The notes under the pieces were generated by a model. The model searched no databases, was not told the DNA's origin, and saw only the letters and a program-made list of their open reading frames with translations. Position numbers and translations under genes: made by a program. Of a DNA stretch of 64,000 nucleotides, positions 35,018 through 43,383 are shown in pieces; positions within the stretch are counted from its first letter, which is position 1, and each line of letters opens with the position of its first letter. Location: assembly GCF_014212135.1 (NCBI RefSeq), contig NZ_JACJVQ010000004.1, positions 85,321 through 149,320 on the forward strand, given 5' to 3'. The stretch comes from Cohnella thailandensis (GTDB taxonomy: Bacteria; Bacillota; Bacilli; Paenibacillales; Paenibacillaceae).

Positions 35018-35911
35018 ATGAACCACAACCGCGAAGCCAGGGCGTGGCAATGGGGCGGACATACCGTCCTGCTGATCTATTCCGCGGCATGCATTCTGCC
35101 TTTCCTGCTGCTGTTTGCTTCTTCCTTCACGGACGATAAGGTCATCATGCAGAGCGGCTATTCCTTCTTCCCGGAGAAGTTCAGCTTGGACGCTTATCGT
35201 TATCTGTGGAACGAATCGACGGACATCCTGCGGTCGTACGGAATCACGATCTTGATCACCGTCGCGGGAACGGCGTTCAGCCTGGCCATGACGTCCATGC
35301 TCGGCTATCCGATCTCGAGAAGGGATCTTCCTTACCGCCATCCGCTTGCCTTCTATGTCTTCTTTACGATGCTGTTCAACGGGGGCCTCGTTCCCACCTA
35401 CTTCGTTTACACGCAAGTATTCGACTTGAAAAACACCTTGGCCGCCCTGCTCATACCGGGCTTGCTGCTTAACGGCTTTAACGTTCTGCTCATGAGGACC
35501 TTCTTCATGACGACGATTCCCCCGGCCATTCTCGAATCGGCGAAGATCGACGGGGCGGGAGAAATCCGAATTTTCTATAAAATCGTTCTGCCTTTGTCTT
35601 TGCCCATCTTGGCCACGATCGGCCTCTTCCAAGGAATCGCCTACTGGAACGATTGGTTCAACGGCCTCATTTACATTACGAATCCGAAGCTGTTCAGCCT
35701 GCAGAACATCTTAAACCGAATCATGTTGGATATTCAATTCCTCTCCACCGATCCGGCGCTCAGCGCGCAAGCCTCCGGCTCCATGGACTTGCCTACCGCT
35801 TCGTTCCGGATGGCGATCGTCGTGATCGGGGTGGTTCCGATCCTGCTCGCTTATCCGTTCTTCCAGAAGTACTTCGTCAAAGGAATCGCGATCGGAGCGG
35901 TGAAGGGATGA
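35018..35911 (+). CDS. ABC transporter permease, LplC/YtcP-type
   Basis: A 297-residue permease with six helices and an EAA loop ILESAKIDGAGEIRIFYKIVLPLS. The end KYFVKGIAIGAVKG is the usual C-terminus of the YtcP group. The ATG follows AAGGAGGGATACCAG, 13 bp after the LplB-type gene. Confidence 0.92.
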   Translation: MNHNREARAWQWGGHTVLLIYSAACILPFLLLFASSFTDDKVIMQSGYSFFPEKFSLDAYRYLWNESTDILRSYGITILITVAGTAFSLAMTSMLGYPISRRDLPYRHPLAFYVFFTMLFNGGLVPTYFVYTQVFDLKNTLAALLIPGLLLNGFNVLLMRTFFMTTIPPAILESAKIDGAGEIRIFYKIVLPLSLPILATIGLFQGIAYWNDWFNGLIYITNPKLFSLQNILNRIMLDIQFLSTDPALSAQASGSMDLPTASFRMAIVVIGVVPILLAYPFFQKYFVKGIAIGAVKG

Positions 35912-35946
35912 GCGAGGAGCCGAAATCTATTAAAGGAGGAGCTACA

Positions 35947-37218
35947 ATGGGAAAATATTACGACGCGATCACGGAGGTCACCGACTTCGGTCCTTTCGTG
36001 AAGAAATTGGTGCTGCCGGTGAACTCGAACGTGAAGGCGGCAGCGGTGAGACCGGAGTGCTTTAACGTCTATGGGGAGCGAATGGACGCGGAAGGCAATC
36101 TATTGATGCTTCCGTTGAGCTGGTCGGAGATGGACAAGAAGGTGCCGAGCAAGGGCTATTGCGCGGTTAAGGACGCCTATCCGTCCGACTCCAATGGCGA
36201 ACGTAAGGAAGAGGGGGCCTTCGTAACGCTGGAACTGAAGAACAGGCCGTTGGATGTCACGTCGCGAATCGCCGCGCCGAACGGAATGAACGAATTCGTC
36301 ATCTGCGATTACCGAATTACCCAGATTGCGGAGATTCCTAGCGAACAAGGGGCGCTCTCCGGCTTGGTCTTCGATAAGTGCGCGAACAATCGCATGAAGG
36401 AAGCGCAGCCCTTCCTGCACGGAATCTCGTCTTATAAGGAGCTGCCTTTAAAATACGGCTACTTCGTCCCGCAGACCGGCAACGGAAGACGGCCCCTTCT
36501 TATTTGGCTCCACGGAGGAGGGGAAGGCGGACAGGATCCGACGATCGCCTATGCGGGCAACAAGGTGGTGAGCCTGGCCGGCGACGATATCCAGGCCAAG
36601 TTCGGCGGAGCGTTCGTCCTCGCTCCTCAGGCGCCTACATTCTGGCTGGACGATGGTAGCGGACAGTACGGAAGAACGGGCAAATCCATGTACGGCAAGG
36701 CATTGAAGGCGCTGATCGACGAGTTCGTCGCCAAGAACGATGCGGCGATCGATCGGGACCGAATCTATATCGGCGGATGCTCCAACGGCGGTTTTATGAC
36801 CATGCGGATGATCCTGGATTATCCGGAGTACTTCGCCGCGGCGTATCCGGTATGCGAGGCTCTGTACGACGAAACGATCGGGGATGCCCAGCTCGAGGCC
36901 ATTAAGCATCTGCCGATATGGTTTACTCATTCCAAGGACGATTCGATCGTCAAACCCGACGAGACGGCCGTGCCGACCTACGAGCGGCTGATCGAGGCCG
37001 GAGCGAAGAACGCGCACTTCTCGTTGTTCGATCAAGTCGCGGATCTCCATGGCTTGTTTACGGAGGACGGGGAAGAGCCGTACGTCTACAACGGACATTT
37101 CTCCTGGATCCATGCCCTGAACGACGACTGCCGCCTCGATTACGACGGCAAGCCGGTCGTGGAGAACGGCAAGGAAATGACGCTGATGGATTGGCTGGCG
37201 CAACAAAGGAAACGTTGA
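35947..37218 (+). CDS. Alpha/beta hydrolase esterase (prolyl oligopeptidase/PHB depolymerase-like) with N-terminal domain
   Basis: A 423-residue protein without a signal peptide. Residues 1-165 form an all-beta N-terminal domain; the hydrolase domain follows with PLLIWLHGGGEGG (oxyanion region) and nucleophile Ser279 in GGCSNGGFM, later THSKDDSIV (Asp) and HFSWIHAL (His). The architecture resembles predicted carbohydrate esterases. The ATG follows AAAGGAGGAGCTACA. Being last in the sugar operon, it may deacylate the imported oligosaccharide. It ends eight bases from a converging ABC permease gene. Confidence 0.85.
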   Translation: MGKYYDAITEVTDFGPFVKKLVLPVNSNVKAAAVRPECFNVYGERMDAEGNLLMLPLSWSEMDKKVPSKGYCAVKDAYPSDSNGERKEEGAFVTLELKNRPLDVTSRIAAPNGMNEFVICDYRITQIAEIPSEQGALSGLVFDKCANNRMKEAQPFLHGISSYKELPLKYGYFVPQTGNGRRPLLIWLHGGGEGGQDPTIAYAGNKVVSLAGDDIQAKFGGAFVLAPQAPTFWLDDGSGQYGRTGKSMYGKALKALIDEFVAKNDAAIDRDRIYIGGCSNGGFMTMRMILDYPEYFAAAYPVCEALYDETIGDAQLEAIKHLPIWFTHSKDDSIVKPDETAVPTYERLIEAGAKNAHFSLFDQVADLHGLFTEDGEEPYVYNGHFSWIHALNDDCRLDYDGKPVVENGKEMTLMDWLAQQRKR

Positions 37219-37225
37219 CCGAGCG

Positions 37226-38071
37226 CTACAGATCCTTCCGGCTGAACGCCCGGCACCCGAGCAGAAGCAGAACCGCCGCGTACAAGACGGAATACAGGAG
37301 GAAGGCGTTCGACGGAACGCTCGCGATGGAGAACGGACCCATGTCCGATATCGCCAGCCCCGCCCAATCTCCTCCTCCCACCAGCTCGTAGAGACTCCTT
37401 CGATAAACCGAGTCGGTGGGCAGAATAAGACCGGTCAATAAGACGAATTTGCCTACCGCCGGGTGGGAATCCCCGTAGCTGGCGACTCCTTCGATCAGCC
37501 CGCTGAAGAGAGCGAAGCCGTACAGCAGGGCGGAGCAGATCCCGTTGCCCAGCATCGGCAGATAGACGGAACCGAGCATGGTCAGCGAGAGGAGCAGGAG
37601 CGGCATCCAGAGGAACAGCCCGAAGCTGCGCAGCACCTCATCCATCAGCAAGGGAATTCCGGTTTGGCTGCGGACGGTCCAGACGACGGCGACGAACAGG
37701 ACGGCGCTATAGGCCGCGATCCAGACGGCGTGGCCCAGCCACTTCGCCAGATACAGCTTCCAGCGGGGGATGGGGCGGGCGGCAACGGCCAGCAGCAGGC
37801 CGCTCTCCTGTTCGCCCGTGACGGTTCCCATGGTCGTGAAGAGCACGAAGAAGGCAGCCAGGAATTGGGAGAAAAAAAGGCCGAGCACGAGCATGACCAT
37901 GCTGTTCAGCAGCCGTTCGGCGGAGGAGATCGGAGTCAGCCCGGAAGGGCCGGTCAGCTCCCGTACTCCGAAAGCGAACAGAACGATGAAGATGAGAGTC
38001 AGAATGAGCGTAACGAGAAAAACCCGCTTGCGGGTCAGCTCCTTGAGCGTTGCTGTCATATACATAGTCAT
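37226..38071 (-). CDS. ABC transporter permease subunit (ABC-2 type)
   Basis: A 281-residue membrane protein with six predicted helices (TLILTLIFIVLFAFGV, MVMLVLGLFFSQFLAAFFVLFTTMG and others) and the TVTGEQESGLLLAVAARPIPRWKLYLAKWLG loop typical of ABC-2 exporters. I place the start at the ATG at 38071 (GGAGG eight bases before); a longer frame to 38347 lies within the ATPase gene. It overlaps the ATPase by four bases. It is the last gene of the ECF sigma operon. Confidence 0.9.
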   Translation of the reverse strand: MTMYMTATLKELTRKRVFLVTLILTLIFIVLFAFGVRELTGPSGLTPISSAERLLNSMVMLVLGLFFSQFLAAFFVLFTTMGTVTGEQESGLLLAVAARPIPRWKLYLAKWLGHAVWIAAYSAVLFVAVVWTVRSQTGIPLLMDEVLRSFGLFLWMPLLLLSLTMLGSVYLPMLGNGICSALLYGFALFSGLIEGVASYGDSHPAVGKFVLLTGLILPTDSVYRRSLYELVGGGDWAGLAISDMGPFSIASVPSNAFLLYSVLYAAVLLLLGCRAFSRKDL

Positions 38072-39057
38072 TGCGGAGCGCCTCCTTGCCTGGATTGGGC
38101 CATCCGGATGAACCAGTCCTCCAGGCTGTTCGTCTCGGGTCCGGCTTCGTAGAGCGTGAGTCCGCTGCGGACGAATACCGAGACCAGATAGCCGGCCTGT
38201 TCCCGGTCGGCGACGCGCGCGGACAGGAGGGCATTGCCGTTCGGATCGGACTCGACCAGGCTCAGCGCGGAAGAGAGCTCGTCGCCTGCGGCGTCTCTGA
38301 CTTCCGCCAACGACTCCGGCAGCCAGCCGCCGAGCCGGAAGCGCCACCCCATTCCGCCGGCGCTGCCATCCTGGGCGCTTCCGAGAAGCTTATGCAGCGG
38401 ACCTGCCGCCAGCAGTTCGCCCCCGTAGAGGAAGGCGGCTTCGTCGCACAGCTCCTCCACGTCCTCGAGAAGATGGGTGTTAAGGAAAACGGTCACGCCC
38501 TTGTTCCGCAACTTCTTCAGCAGGCTGCGGATCTCGTAGCGGCCGACAGGATCCAGCGCCGAAGCGGGTTCGTCCAGGATAACCAGTTCCGGCTCGAGCA
38601 GCAGGGCGGCGGCGAGACCGAGGCGCTGCTGCATTCCCTTGGAGAAGCCGCCCACCCGGCGATCCGCGGCTTCGGAGAGCCCGACCAGCTCCAGAACTTC
38701 CCGGATACGGCTGCGGAAGGCCGAAGACCGAGCGTCCTTCGAGCTAAGCCCGCCTAGCCGGCCGTGGAAGCGGAGCACCTCCTCCGGAGTCAGCCAGTCT
38801 TGAAAGCGAAACAGCTCGGGCAAATACCCGAGCTTGCGCCTTGCTTCCGCCCGGCCCAGAGGATGCCCCAGCACCGCGGCCCGCCCGGAATCCGGGCGGT
38901 GAAGGCCGGCGAGCATCTTGACGAAGGTGCTCTTGCCGGCGCCGTTGGGGCCCAGCAGGCCGAAGATGCAGCCCTGCGGCACCTGCAGGGTGATGCCGCG
39001 GCAGCCCCCGCGGCCGTTGTAGGTCTTGGTCAATTGCTCCGTATCGATCATCATCAT
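38068..39057 (-). CDS. ABC transporter ATP-binding protein (exporter type)
   Basis: A 329-residue ATPase: Walker A GPNGAGKST (36-44), a Q-loop region, signature FSKGMQQRLGLA, Walker B LVILDEPASALDP and switch His in LNTHLL. The 90-residue C-terminal extension is typical of ABC-2 exporter ATPases. It overlaps the anti-sigma-like gene by four bases and the permease by four, so the three are translated together. Codons are strongly GC-ending compared with the sugar modules. Confidence 0.92.
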   Translation of the reverse strand: MMMIDTEQLTKTYNGRGGCRGITLQVPQGCIFGLLGPNGAGKSTFVKMLAGLHRPDSGRAAVLGHPLGRAEARRKLGYLPELFRFQDWLTPEEVLRFHGRLGGLSSKDARSSAFRSRIREVLELVGLSEAADRRVGGFSKGMQQRLGLAAALLLEPELVILDEPASALDPVGRYEIRSLLKKLRNKGVTVFLNTHLLEDVEELCDEAAFLYGGELLAAGPLHKLLGSAQDGSAGGMGWRFRLGGWLPESLAEVRDAAGDELSSALSLVESDPNGNALLSARVADREQAGYLVSVFVRSGLTLYEAGPETNSLEDWFIRMAQSRQGGAPQ

Positions 39058-40136
39058 GGCGAGACAAGCTCCTCCGCCGCCTGCCGGAAGGCGGCTTCCG
39101 TCGGGAAGTCCTGCGTAGTAACGCTAAGCAGGCTGATTCGGCTTCCGTCGAGCCAGACGAGGTAGCGACGGTTGTCGTCCGCGGTCATGACCGCATCGCG
39201 TCCGTCCAGCCGGAAGCTGGAGGTCACGCCGTCCCGGGCCGGGATCGGGAGCGTGCTCTGCCAATCGCCGATGGCGGCCAGCTTGGTCCGCAGGCTGTCC
39301 GGCAGCACCGGCAGCCCCAAGATCGCCTCGCGGACGGTCCCCGCATCGATGCCGTCTTCCACCGTCAGCTCCGGCTTGCCGAATTGAAGCAGCCGAGCCG
39401 GCTTGCCCGCCAGCTCGCCCTCCGAGGCGACGCCGTCCGGGATGCTGAGCGCGATGGATTTGCCGTCCGCTTCGTCAGGCAATTCGGTGGTTCCGCCCAA
39501 ACGGGTGAGCAGCCGGTTGACCGCCTTCGCGTTCAACCGGAAGGTAAGCATAGCCGCCGGTTGGAAGGAGGGAGCGGCGGATGAGTCCAGCCGGAGCAGG
39601 GAAGAGCCCATCCGGCTCTCCGCTTCTTCCCAGGCCACGGTTCGGCTTTCCCCGCCGCCCGATTGGGTCAAGGTGCCGTATTGGGCCAAGTCGAAGCTCC
39701 GTTCTCCATCGGGCGAGCCGCGCTCCAGCAAGCCGGAGATGGAGGACAAGTCGTCTGCCGTGATTCCGACTCCGACCATGTTCTGGATTCGGAACGTTTG
39801 CTGCATGGCGCCCAGCGCCCGGTCGCCGAGCGGAGTGGCGATCAGGACGACGGCCGCCGCGGCCGCGGCGGCAACGGCGGATATTCTCCGCAGCCTGCGC
39901 TTCGCCGGCCTTTCCGTTCTCCAGTTCCCGTACGCCCCGTTATCCTTCGTCAAGCTTAATGATTCCGTTTGGTTCATCGTTATCGCCCCATCCTTATCGT
40001 CCCTATACCGATTCTCGTTCGCTTGCCGCCAAATCGCCGGAATCGGTTCCCCGGCAGCGAGTCTCTCGAACCGCTCCCAAGCCCGATCCGGATCAAAAAC
40101 CGCTTCCCCGCCGGTCCGCTTCGTTTCGTCCGCCAT
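39054..40136 (-). CDS. Putative anti-sigma factor, single-pass membrane protein
   Basis: A 360-residue protein with a cytoplasmic N-terminus of about 80 residues, an Ala-rich membrane helix at about 86-104 (ISAVAAAAAAAVVLIATPL) and an extracytoplasmic domain with no recognised motif, ending in a DUF4367-like beta region (RRYLVWLDGSRISLLSV). It overlaps the upstream ECF sigma gene by 44 bp, the usual arrangement for a sigma/anti-sigma pair. The call rests on context and topology, not on a recognised zinc-finger motif. Confidence 0.65.
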   Translation of the reverse strand: MADETKRTGGEAVFDPDRAWERFERLAAGEPIPAIWRQANENRYRDDKDGAITMNQTESLSLTKDNGAYGNWRTERPAKRRLRRISAVAAAAAAAVVLIATPLGDRALGAMQQTFRIQNMVGVGITADDLSSISGLLERGSPDGERSFDLAQYGTLTQSGGGESRTVAWEEAESRMGSSLLRLDSSAAPSFQPAAMLTFRLNAKAVNRLLTRLGGTTELPDEADGKSIALSIPDGVASEGELAGKPARLLQFGKPELTVEDGIDAGTVREAILGLPVLPDSLRTKLAAIGDWQSTLPIPARDGVTSSFRLDGRDAVMTADDNRRYLVWLDGSRISLLSVTTQDFPTEAAFRQAAEELVSP

Positions 40137-40662
40137 CGCTCCGCTCCTCCTCCTGTCCGTACTTCTTCTTTAGCCGTTCGCCCGCCCGGGCCAGCAGCGT
40201 GCCGACGATCTTCGGACTCACTCCAAGCCGATTCGCGATTTCCTCGTAGCTGTACCCTTCCTCCCGAAGCAGAAGGGCGGTTCGGTCCCGATCCGAGAGC
40301 TTATGCAGCACCCGGCGGACCACTTCGATCTCCCACTCGCGGATGATCTCCGTCTCTCCCGAGGGGACGGTGCCGTCCGATCTAGTCGCCGCATGGGCGG
40401 TTTCCTTGGCCAGCAAGGCTTTGTCGGACGCCCGTTGCCTTAAATAATCGTAGCCTACCCTGGTCAGCACCCGGTGCAGCCAGGCACCGACGGCCTCCAG
40501 CCGTTCCGGAGGGTTCCGGTAAAGCCGCAGGAACACCTCTTGGGCCAAGTCCTCCGCCGCCGCGTAATCGCCGGTCAATGCATAAAGCTTCCGCGCCACC
40601 CCGGGGTAATGCTCCCGGAACAAGCGCCGGAACAGCTCGGGAACCCGCGCGCCTTCCTCCAT
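40093..40662 (-). CDS. ECF RNA polymerase sigma factor
   Basis: A 189-residue ECF sigma factor: region 2 (LFREHYPGVARKLYALTGDYAAAEDLAQEVFLRLYR), a short linker, and region 4 (LSDRDRTALLLREEGYSYEEIANRLGVSPKIVGTLLARAGERLK). It would direct polymerase to a small regulon, likely including its own operon of anti-sigma and ABC exporter genes, in response to an envelope signal. A ribosome site AAGGAGGGG lies 11 bases before the ATG. I could not find a convincing ECF -35/-10 pair upstream. Confidence 0.93.
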   Translation of the reverse strand: MEEGARVPELFRRLFREHYPGVARKLYALTGDYAAAEDLAQEVFLRLYRNPPERLEAVGAWLHRVLTRVGYDYLRQRASDKALLAKETAHAATRSDGTVPSGETEIIREWEIEVVRRVLHKLSDRDRTALLLREEGYSYEEIANRLGVSPKIVGTLLARAGERLKKKYGQEEERSDGGRNEADRRGSGF

Positions 40663-40783
40663 GTCGCCGCCGTCCCCTCCTTTCGCTTATAAGACGGATG
40701 CCGAGCCGGTTTTATAGCAGGGGGAAATAATGGAATGCTTTATTTATTTTCTCCGACGATGCCGAATCCCTTCCGCTCATGAC

Positions 40784-40830
40784 AAAAACCCGCAACAGAG
40801 TGCGAGGAAGCTCGCCTCTTGCGGGTTTTT
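40784..40830 (-). terminator. Bidirectional-looking terminator between PNPOx and sigma genes
   Basis: AAAAACCCGCAA and TTGCGGGTTTTT form a perfect 12-bp stem around a smaller CGAG/CTCG hairpin, with T-runs on both strands. It ends the PNPOx-like gene and insulates the sigma operon. Confidence 0.85.
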
Positions 40831-40845
40831 GCCGCTAATCCTATA

Positions 40846-41337
40846 TTACTGGAATTCCACGAGCCGGTTGATATCCGTGCCTTCGGTATTCTTGCCCATC
40901 AGCCTGCGGAACAGGAACTTCGCCATCTTGAACTTGTTTCCGGTATCCCAGTACTCGGCGGTCTCGGCTTTGACCTTGATGAGAACGAGGTTCGGGTCGT
41001 CGGCGGTGGCTTCCAGCAGCTCCTCGTAAGCCGGATTCCAGAATTCCCTCAGCTTCTCGGGGCTCTCCACGAGTTCGGCTTCGCCGCGAATGGACACGAA
41101 GGACTTGCCCGCGTAAGCCACGTTGACTTGTCGGTTCCGAAGCAGCTCATGGAACTTGCCGGTGTCCTTCTTGGTCACGAACCAGAGGTCGCCGTCGAAT
41201 TCGACATCCTGGGTTCTCATCGGCCGCGACACCAGCCCTTCGTCGGATACCGTCGTGAGCATCGCCGTATCGATGTCTTTGATCAGCTCGCGGACTTTCT
41301 CGATCGCTTCCTGGTCGGCGGAGGCAAGATTCGTCAT
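40846..41337 (-). CDS. Pyridoxamine 5'-phosphate oxidase-like (general stress protein 26-type) protein
   Basis: A 163-residue split-barrel flavin-binding protein. AMLTTVSDEGLVSRPMRTQDVEFDGDLWFVTKKDTGKFHELL is the typical stress-protein-26 pattern, and SVRGEAELV-like and WNPAYEELL segments follow. Members bind FMN or F420-type cofactors and are stress-induced; no catalytic claim is possible. AAAGGTGAT precedes the ATG. A long inverted repeat in the leader (41357-41387) may regulate it. Confidence 0.88.
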   Translation of the reverse strand: MTNLASADQEAIEKVRELIKDIDTAMLTTVSDEGLVSRPMRTQDVEFDGDLWFVTKKDTGKFHELLRNRQVNVAYAGKSFVSIRGEAELVESPEKLREFWNPAYEELLEATADDPNLVLIKVKAETAEYWDTGNKFKMAKFLFRRLMGKNTEGTDINRLVEFQ

Positions 41338-41356
41338 TTCGCATCACCTTTTCCAT

Positions 41357-41387
41357 TAAGAGGTTTCGCTTAGTATTACACCTCTTA
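41357..41387 (-). promoter_or_regulatory. Promoter with inverted repeat upstream of the PNPOx gene
   Basis: TAAGAGGT and ACCTCTTA form perfect eight-base arms 15 bases apart. On the minus strand TTGCCG-N17-TACTAA overlaps this repeat, with the -10 box between the arms. It can be an operator or a 5' hairpin. Confidence 0.45.
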
Positions 41388-41414
41388 CTCTCCGGCAAAC
41401 CAGGGGACCGTACT

Positions 41415-42236
41415 TTATTCCGCTTGCAGGAATTCGATCACGGCGCCGAGGAATTCGGCGGGATATTCGACGTTCGTCAGGTGAACCGCCGGCAGTACGA
41501 GGAGCTTGGCGTTCGGTAACGTCCGGGCGATGAGCTCGCCATGGCCGGGAAGCGTCACGGTATCGTACTGTCCGGCAATGACCAGCGTCGGATGGCCGAT
41601 CAAGGCGGCCGTCCTGCGCATGTCCATGTCGCGGATCGCCGCCCAGCTTCCCGCGATGCCCTGCGGACGGGTGGCGAGAACCATCCGGCGAAACGTCTCG
41701 ACGAGCTCGTTCTCCGACTCCAGCATGTTCGAAGGGAACCAATTCTTCATGAACCTATCGGCGATTTCGGGGAGGCTGTTCGGCTGAAGAACGGAGGCGA
41801 TGAGGCCTTCCCATTGATCGGCAGGTCCAAGATAAGAGGAGGTGTTGCTCAGAACGAGCCGCCCGATCCGTTCGGGAGCGTGGATGCCCAGCCACTGTCC
41901 GACGACGCCGCCAAGCGAGAGCCCCAGGAAATGCGCGCGTTCTATCTTAAGGAAGTCCAACAGCTCGATGACATCCCGTCCCAGCCGGTCGAACGAATAC
42001 GGCCCTTCCGGCGTATCCGAGGCGCCATGGCCCCGGTAATCGTAGCGCAGCACGCGGAAATGCCGGGACAACTCCTCGATCTGGCCGTCCCACATGCTCA
42101 TCGAGGTGGCGATGGAGTTCGCAAGCGCCAATACCGGATTTTCCGCCGAACCATCGATTCGATAGGCGATCCGGACTCCGTCGCCGGTCGTAAAGAAATC
42201 TACCCCATTTGCCGCTATCGCTTCGTACCCTGTCAT
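41415..42236 (-). CDS. Alpha/beta hydrolase, 3-oxoadipate enol-lactonase-like
   Basis: A 273-residue alpha/beta hydrolase: GVRIAYRIDGSAENPVLALANSI at the N-terminus (the ALANSI-type oxyanion region of PcaD relatives), nucleophile elbow GLSLGGVVGQWLG, Asp in VIAGQYDTVT and His in LPAVHLTNVEYP. PcaD opens the enol-lactone in beta-ketoadipate metabolism, but without other pca genes nearby this is only a family resemblance. It is divergent from an Lrp/AsnC regulator, which probably controls it. Confidence 0.85.
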   Translation of the reverse strand: MTGYEAIAANGVDFFTTGDGVRIAYRIDGSAENPVLALANSIATSMSMWDGQIEELSRHFRVLRYDYRGHGASDTPEGPYSFDRLGRDVIELLDFLKIERAHFLGLSLGGVVGQWLGIHAPERIGRLVLSNTSSYLGPADQWEGLIASVLQPNSLPEIADRFMKNWFPSNMLESENELVETFRRMVLATRPQGIAGSWAAIRDMDMRRTAALIGHPTLVIAGQYDTVTLPGHGELIARTLPNAKLLVLPAVHLTNVEYPAEFLGAVIEFLQAE

Positions 42237-42290
42237 TGCTCTCCGCTCCCTCGCTGGTTATTAGTGACATTTTATTGCAATCCGCTTACT

Positions 42291-42304
42291 ATCTTAAATA
42301 AGAT
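42291..42304. promoter_or_regulatory. Candidate Lrp/AsnC operator
   Basis: ATCTTAAATAAGAT is a perfect dyad between the divergent hydrolase and Lrp genes. It overlaps the -35 of a minus-strand promoter (TTAAGA, 17 bases, TAAAAT) reading toward the hydrolase. Confidence 0.5.
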
Positions 42305-42381
42305 GTTTAAGGAATTCGGGGCTTGAAACCTTAAATTCATCGTTATTCAACCCTAACCTTCCTAAACGAGGTGCCCGAACC

Positions 42382-42804
42382 ATGGACGATATCGATCTGA
42401 AAATCTTATCCGCCGTTCAAGAGAATGCGAGGATCCCCGTTTCCGAGATGAGCCGGAATATCGCGATGTCCCAGCCTGCCGTAACGGAAAGGCTCCGCAA
42501 GCTGGAGGAGCGGGGAGTCATATCGGGCTACCGGGCGAAGCTTTCTCCGTCTAAGCTCGGGAAGCATACGACCGCGTTCGTGCTGTTCAAATCGAACGAT
42601 TGCAAGAAATTCGAAGCCTTCGCAGAAGCGGCGCCCGAGATCGTCGATCTCTACCGGACCAGCGGGGAGTACAATTATTTATTGAAGGTAGTGACGGAAT
42701 CCGGCGAGACCTTGGAGAGCTTCCTCGAAGCCTGCAACGCGTTCGGCTTCTCGTCGACCCTCGTCGTTCTTTCCACGCGATTTGAGGATAAGAGCCTGAT
42801 CTGA
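42382..42804 (+). CDS. Lrp/AsnC family transcriptional regulator
   Basis: A 140-residue regulator: helix-turn-helix at 1-60 (DDIDLKILSAVQENARIPVSEMSRNIAMSQPAVTERLRKLEERGVI) and a RAM ligand/oligomer domain (TAFVLFKSNDCKKFEAFAEAAPEIVDLYRTSGEYNYLLKV). Members respond to amino acids or small metabolites. It is divergent from the hydrolase at 42236 with a dyad in between, and is followed by a terminator. Confidence 0.92.
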   Translation: MDDIDLKILSAVQENARIPVSEMSRNIAMSQPAVTERLRKLEERGVISGYRAKLSPSKLGKHTTAFVLFKSNDCKKFEAFAEAAPEIVDLYRTSGEYNYLLKVVTESGETLESFLEACNAFGFSSTLVVLSTRFEDKSLI

Positions 42805-42873
42805 ACTCGCGCTCGGGAAACGCGCTTATTGCGGGTTTGTTGTTTTCTTGATCGAATTTTTACTATTTGACGC

Positions 42874-42908
42874 AACGGCAGCCGGCTAGATGATCGGCTG
42901 CCGTTTTC
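42874..42908 (+). terminator. Terminator after the Lrp gene
   Basis: AACGGCAGCCG and CGGCTGCCGTT form a perfect 11-bp stem with a short T-rich tail; the same stem core as in the terminator at 8491. Confidence 0.8.
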
Positions 42909-42969
42909 ATTGAACGAATAGGCAGGCAGGATAGTCGTGCATATAAAATCCTTTGCAGAGCAAATGCTA

Positions 42970-42998
42970 TTGACATGGCAGCTACTACGTGTTACTTT
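42970..42998 (+). promoter_or_regulatory. Promoter of the PadR/DUF1048/ABC operon
   Basis: A perfect TTGACA, 17 bases, TACTTT. The -10 lies inside the left arm of the PadR-type operator. Confidence 0.6.
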
Positions 42999-43018
42999 AT
43001 AGCAGTAGTAAGTAACAC
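42989..43018. promoter_or_regulatory. Candidate PadR operator
   Basis: GTGTTACTT and AAGTAACAC are perfect nine-base arms 12 bases apart, spanning the -10 box and start point. This is the expected place for autorepression by the PadR protein encoded immediately downstream. Confidence 0.6.
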
Positions 43019-43056
43019 TGCATACCTGTTATACAGAGTAGCAAGGAGTGATTGTG

Positions 43057-43383
43057 GTGGAGAATCTAACGGAAATGCTCAAAGGGGTGCTGGAGGGCTG
43101 CGTCCTTGAAATTATTAGCCGCAATGAAACCTACGGCTACGAAATCACGCGGCGGCTGAACGCCCTCGGCTTCTCGGATGTCGTGGAGGGGACGGTCTAC
43201 ACCATACTGATCCGGCTTGAAAAGAATAAACTGGTGGAGATCACCAAGAAGCCCTCCGACATGGGACCGCCGCGAAAGTTTTTCGCCATCAACGATGCCG
43301 GGCGCGAGGAGCTGCGGAGGTTCTGGGAGAAGTGGGAGTTCGTCTCATCGAAAATGAACGAGTTAAAGGAGGAGAACAAATGA
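43057..43383 (+). CDS. PadR family transcriptional regulator
   Basis: A 108-residue PadR winged helix regulator: MLKGVLEGCVLEIISRNETYGYEITRRL, wing with VYTILIRLEKNKLVEITKKPSDMGPPRKFFAINDAGREEL, and a short C-terminal dimer helix (group s-PadR, as in LmrR). The start is taken as GTG at 43057 (AAGGAG eight bases upstream); GTG at 43054 is equally possible. PadR repressors of this size bind hydrophobic drugs and control ABC exporters, which fits the operon. It overlaps the first DUF1048 gene by four bases. Confidence 0.9.
   Translation: MENLTEMLKGVLEGCVLEIISRNETYGYEITRRLNALGFSDVVEGTVYTILIRLEKNKLVEITKKPSDMGPPRKFFAINDAGREELRRFWEKWEFVSSKMNELKEENK

Noticed and set aside
35653..35946. N-terminal extension of the esterase into the permease gene
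   Set aside because: It overlaps coding sequence in another frame and reads as nonsense; the ATG at 35947 follows a strong ribosome site.
37226..38347. Longer version of the ABC permease with a 92-residue Arg-rich N-terminus
   Set aside because: The extra part is the ATPase gene read in another frame; the ATG at 38071 has a proper ribosome site.
40662..40740. ECF-type promoter (AAACC...CGTC) before the sigma gene
   Set aside because: The spacing between the two elements is about 11 bases, shorter than the 16-17 expected.
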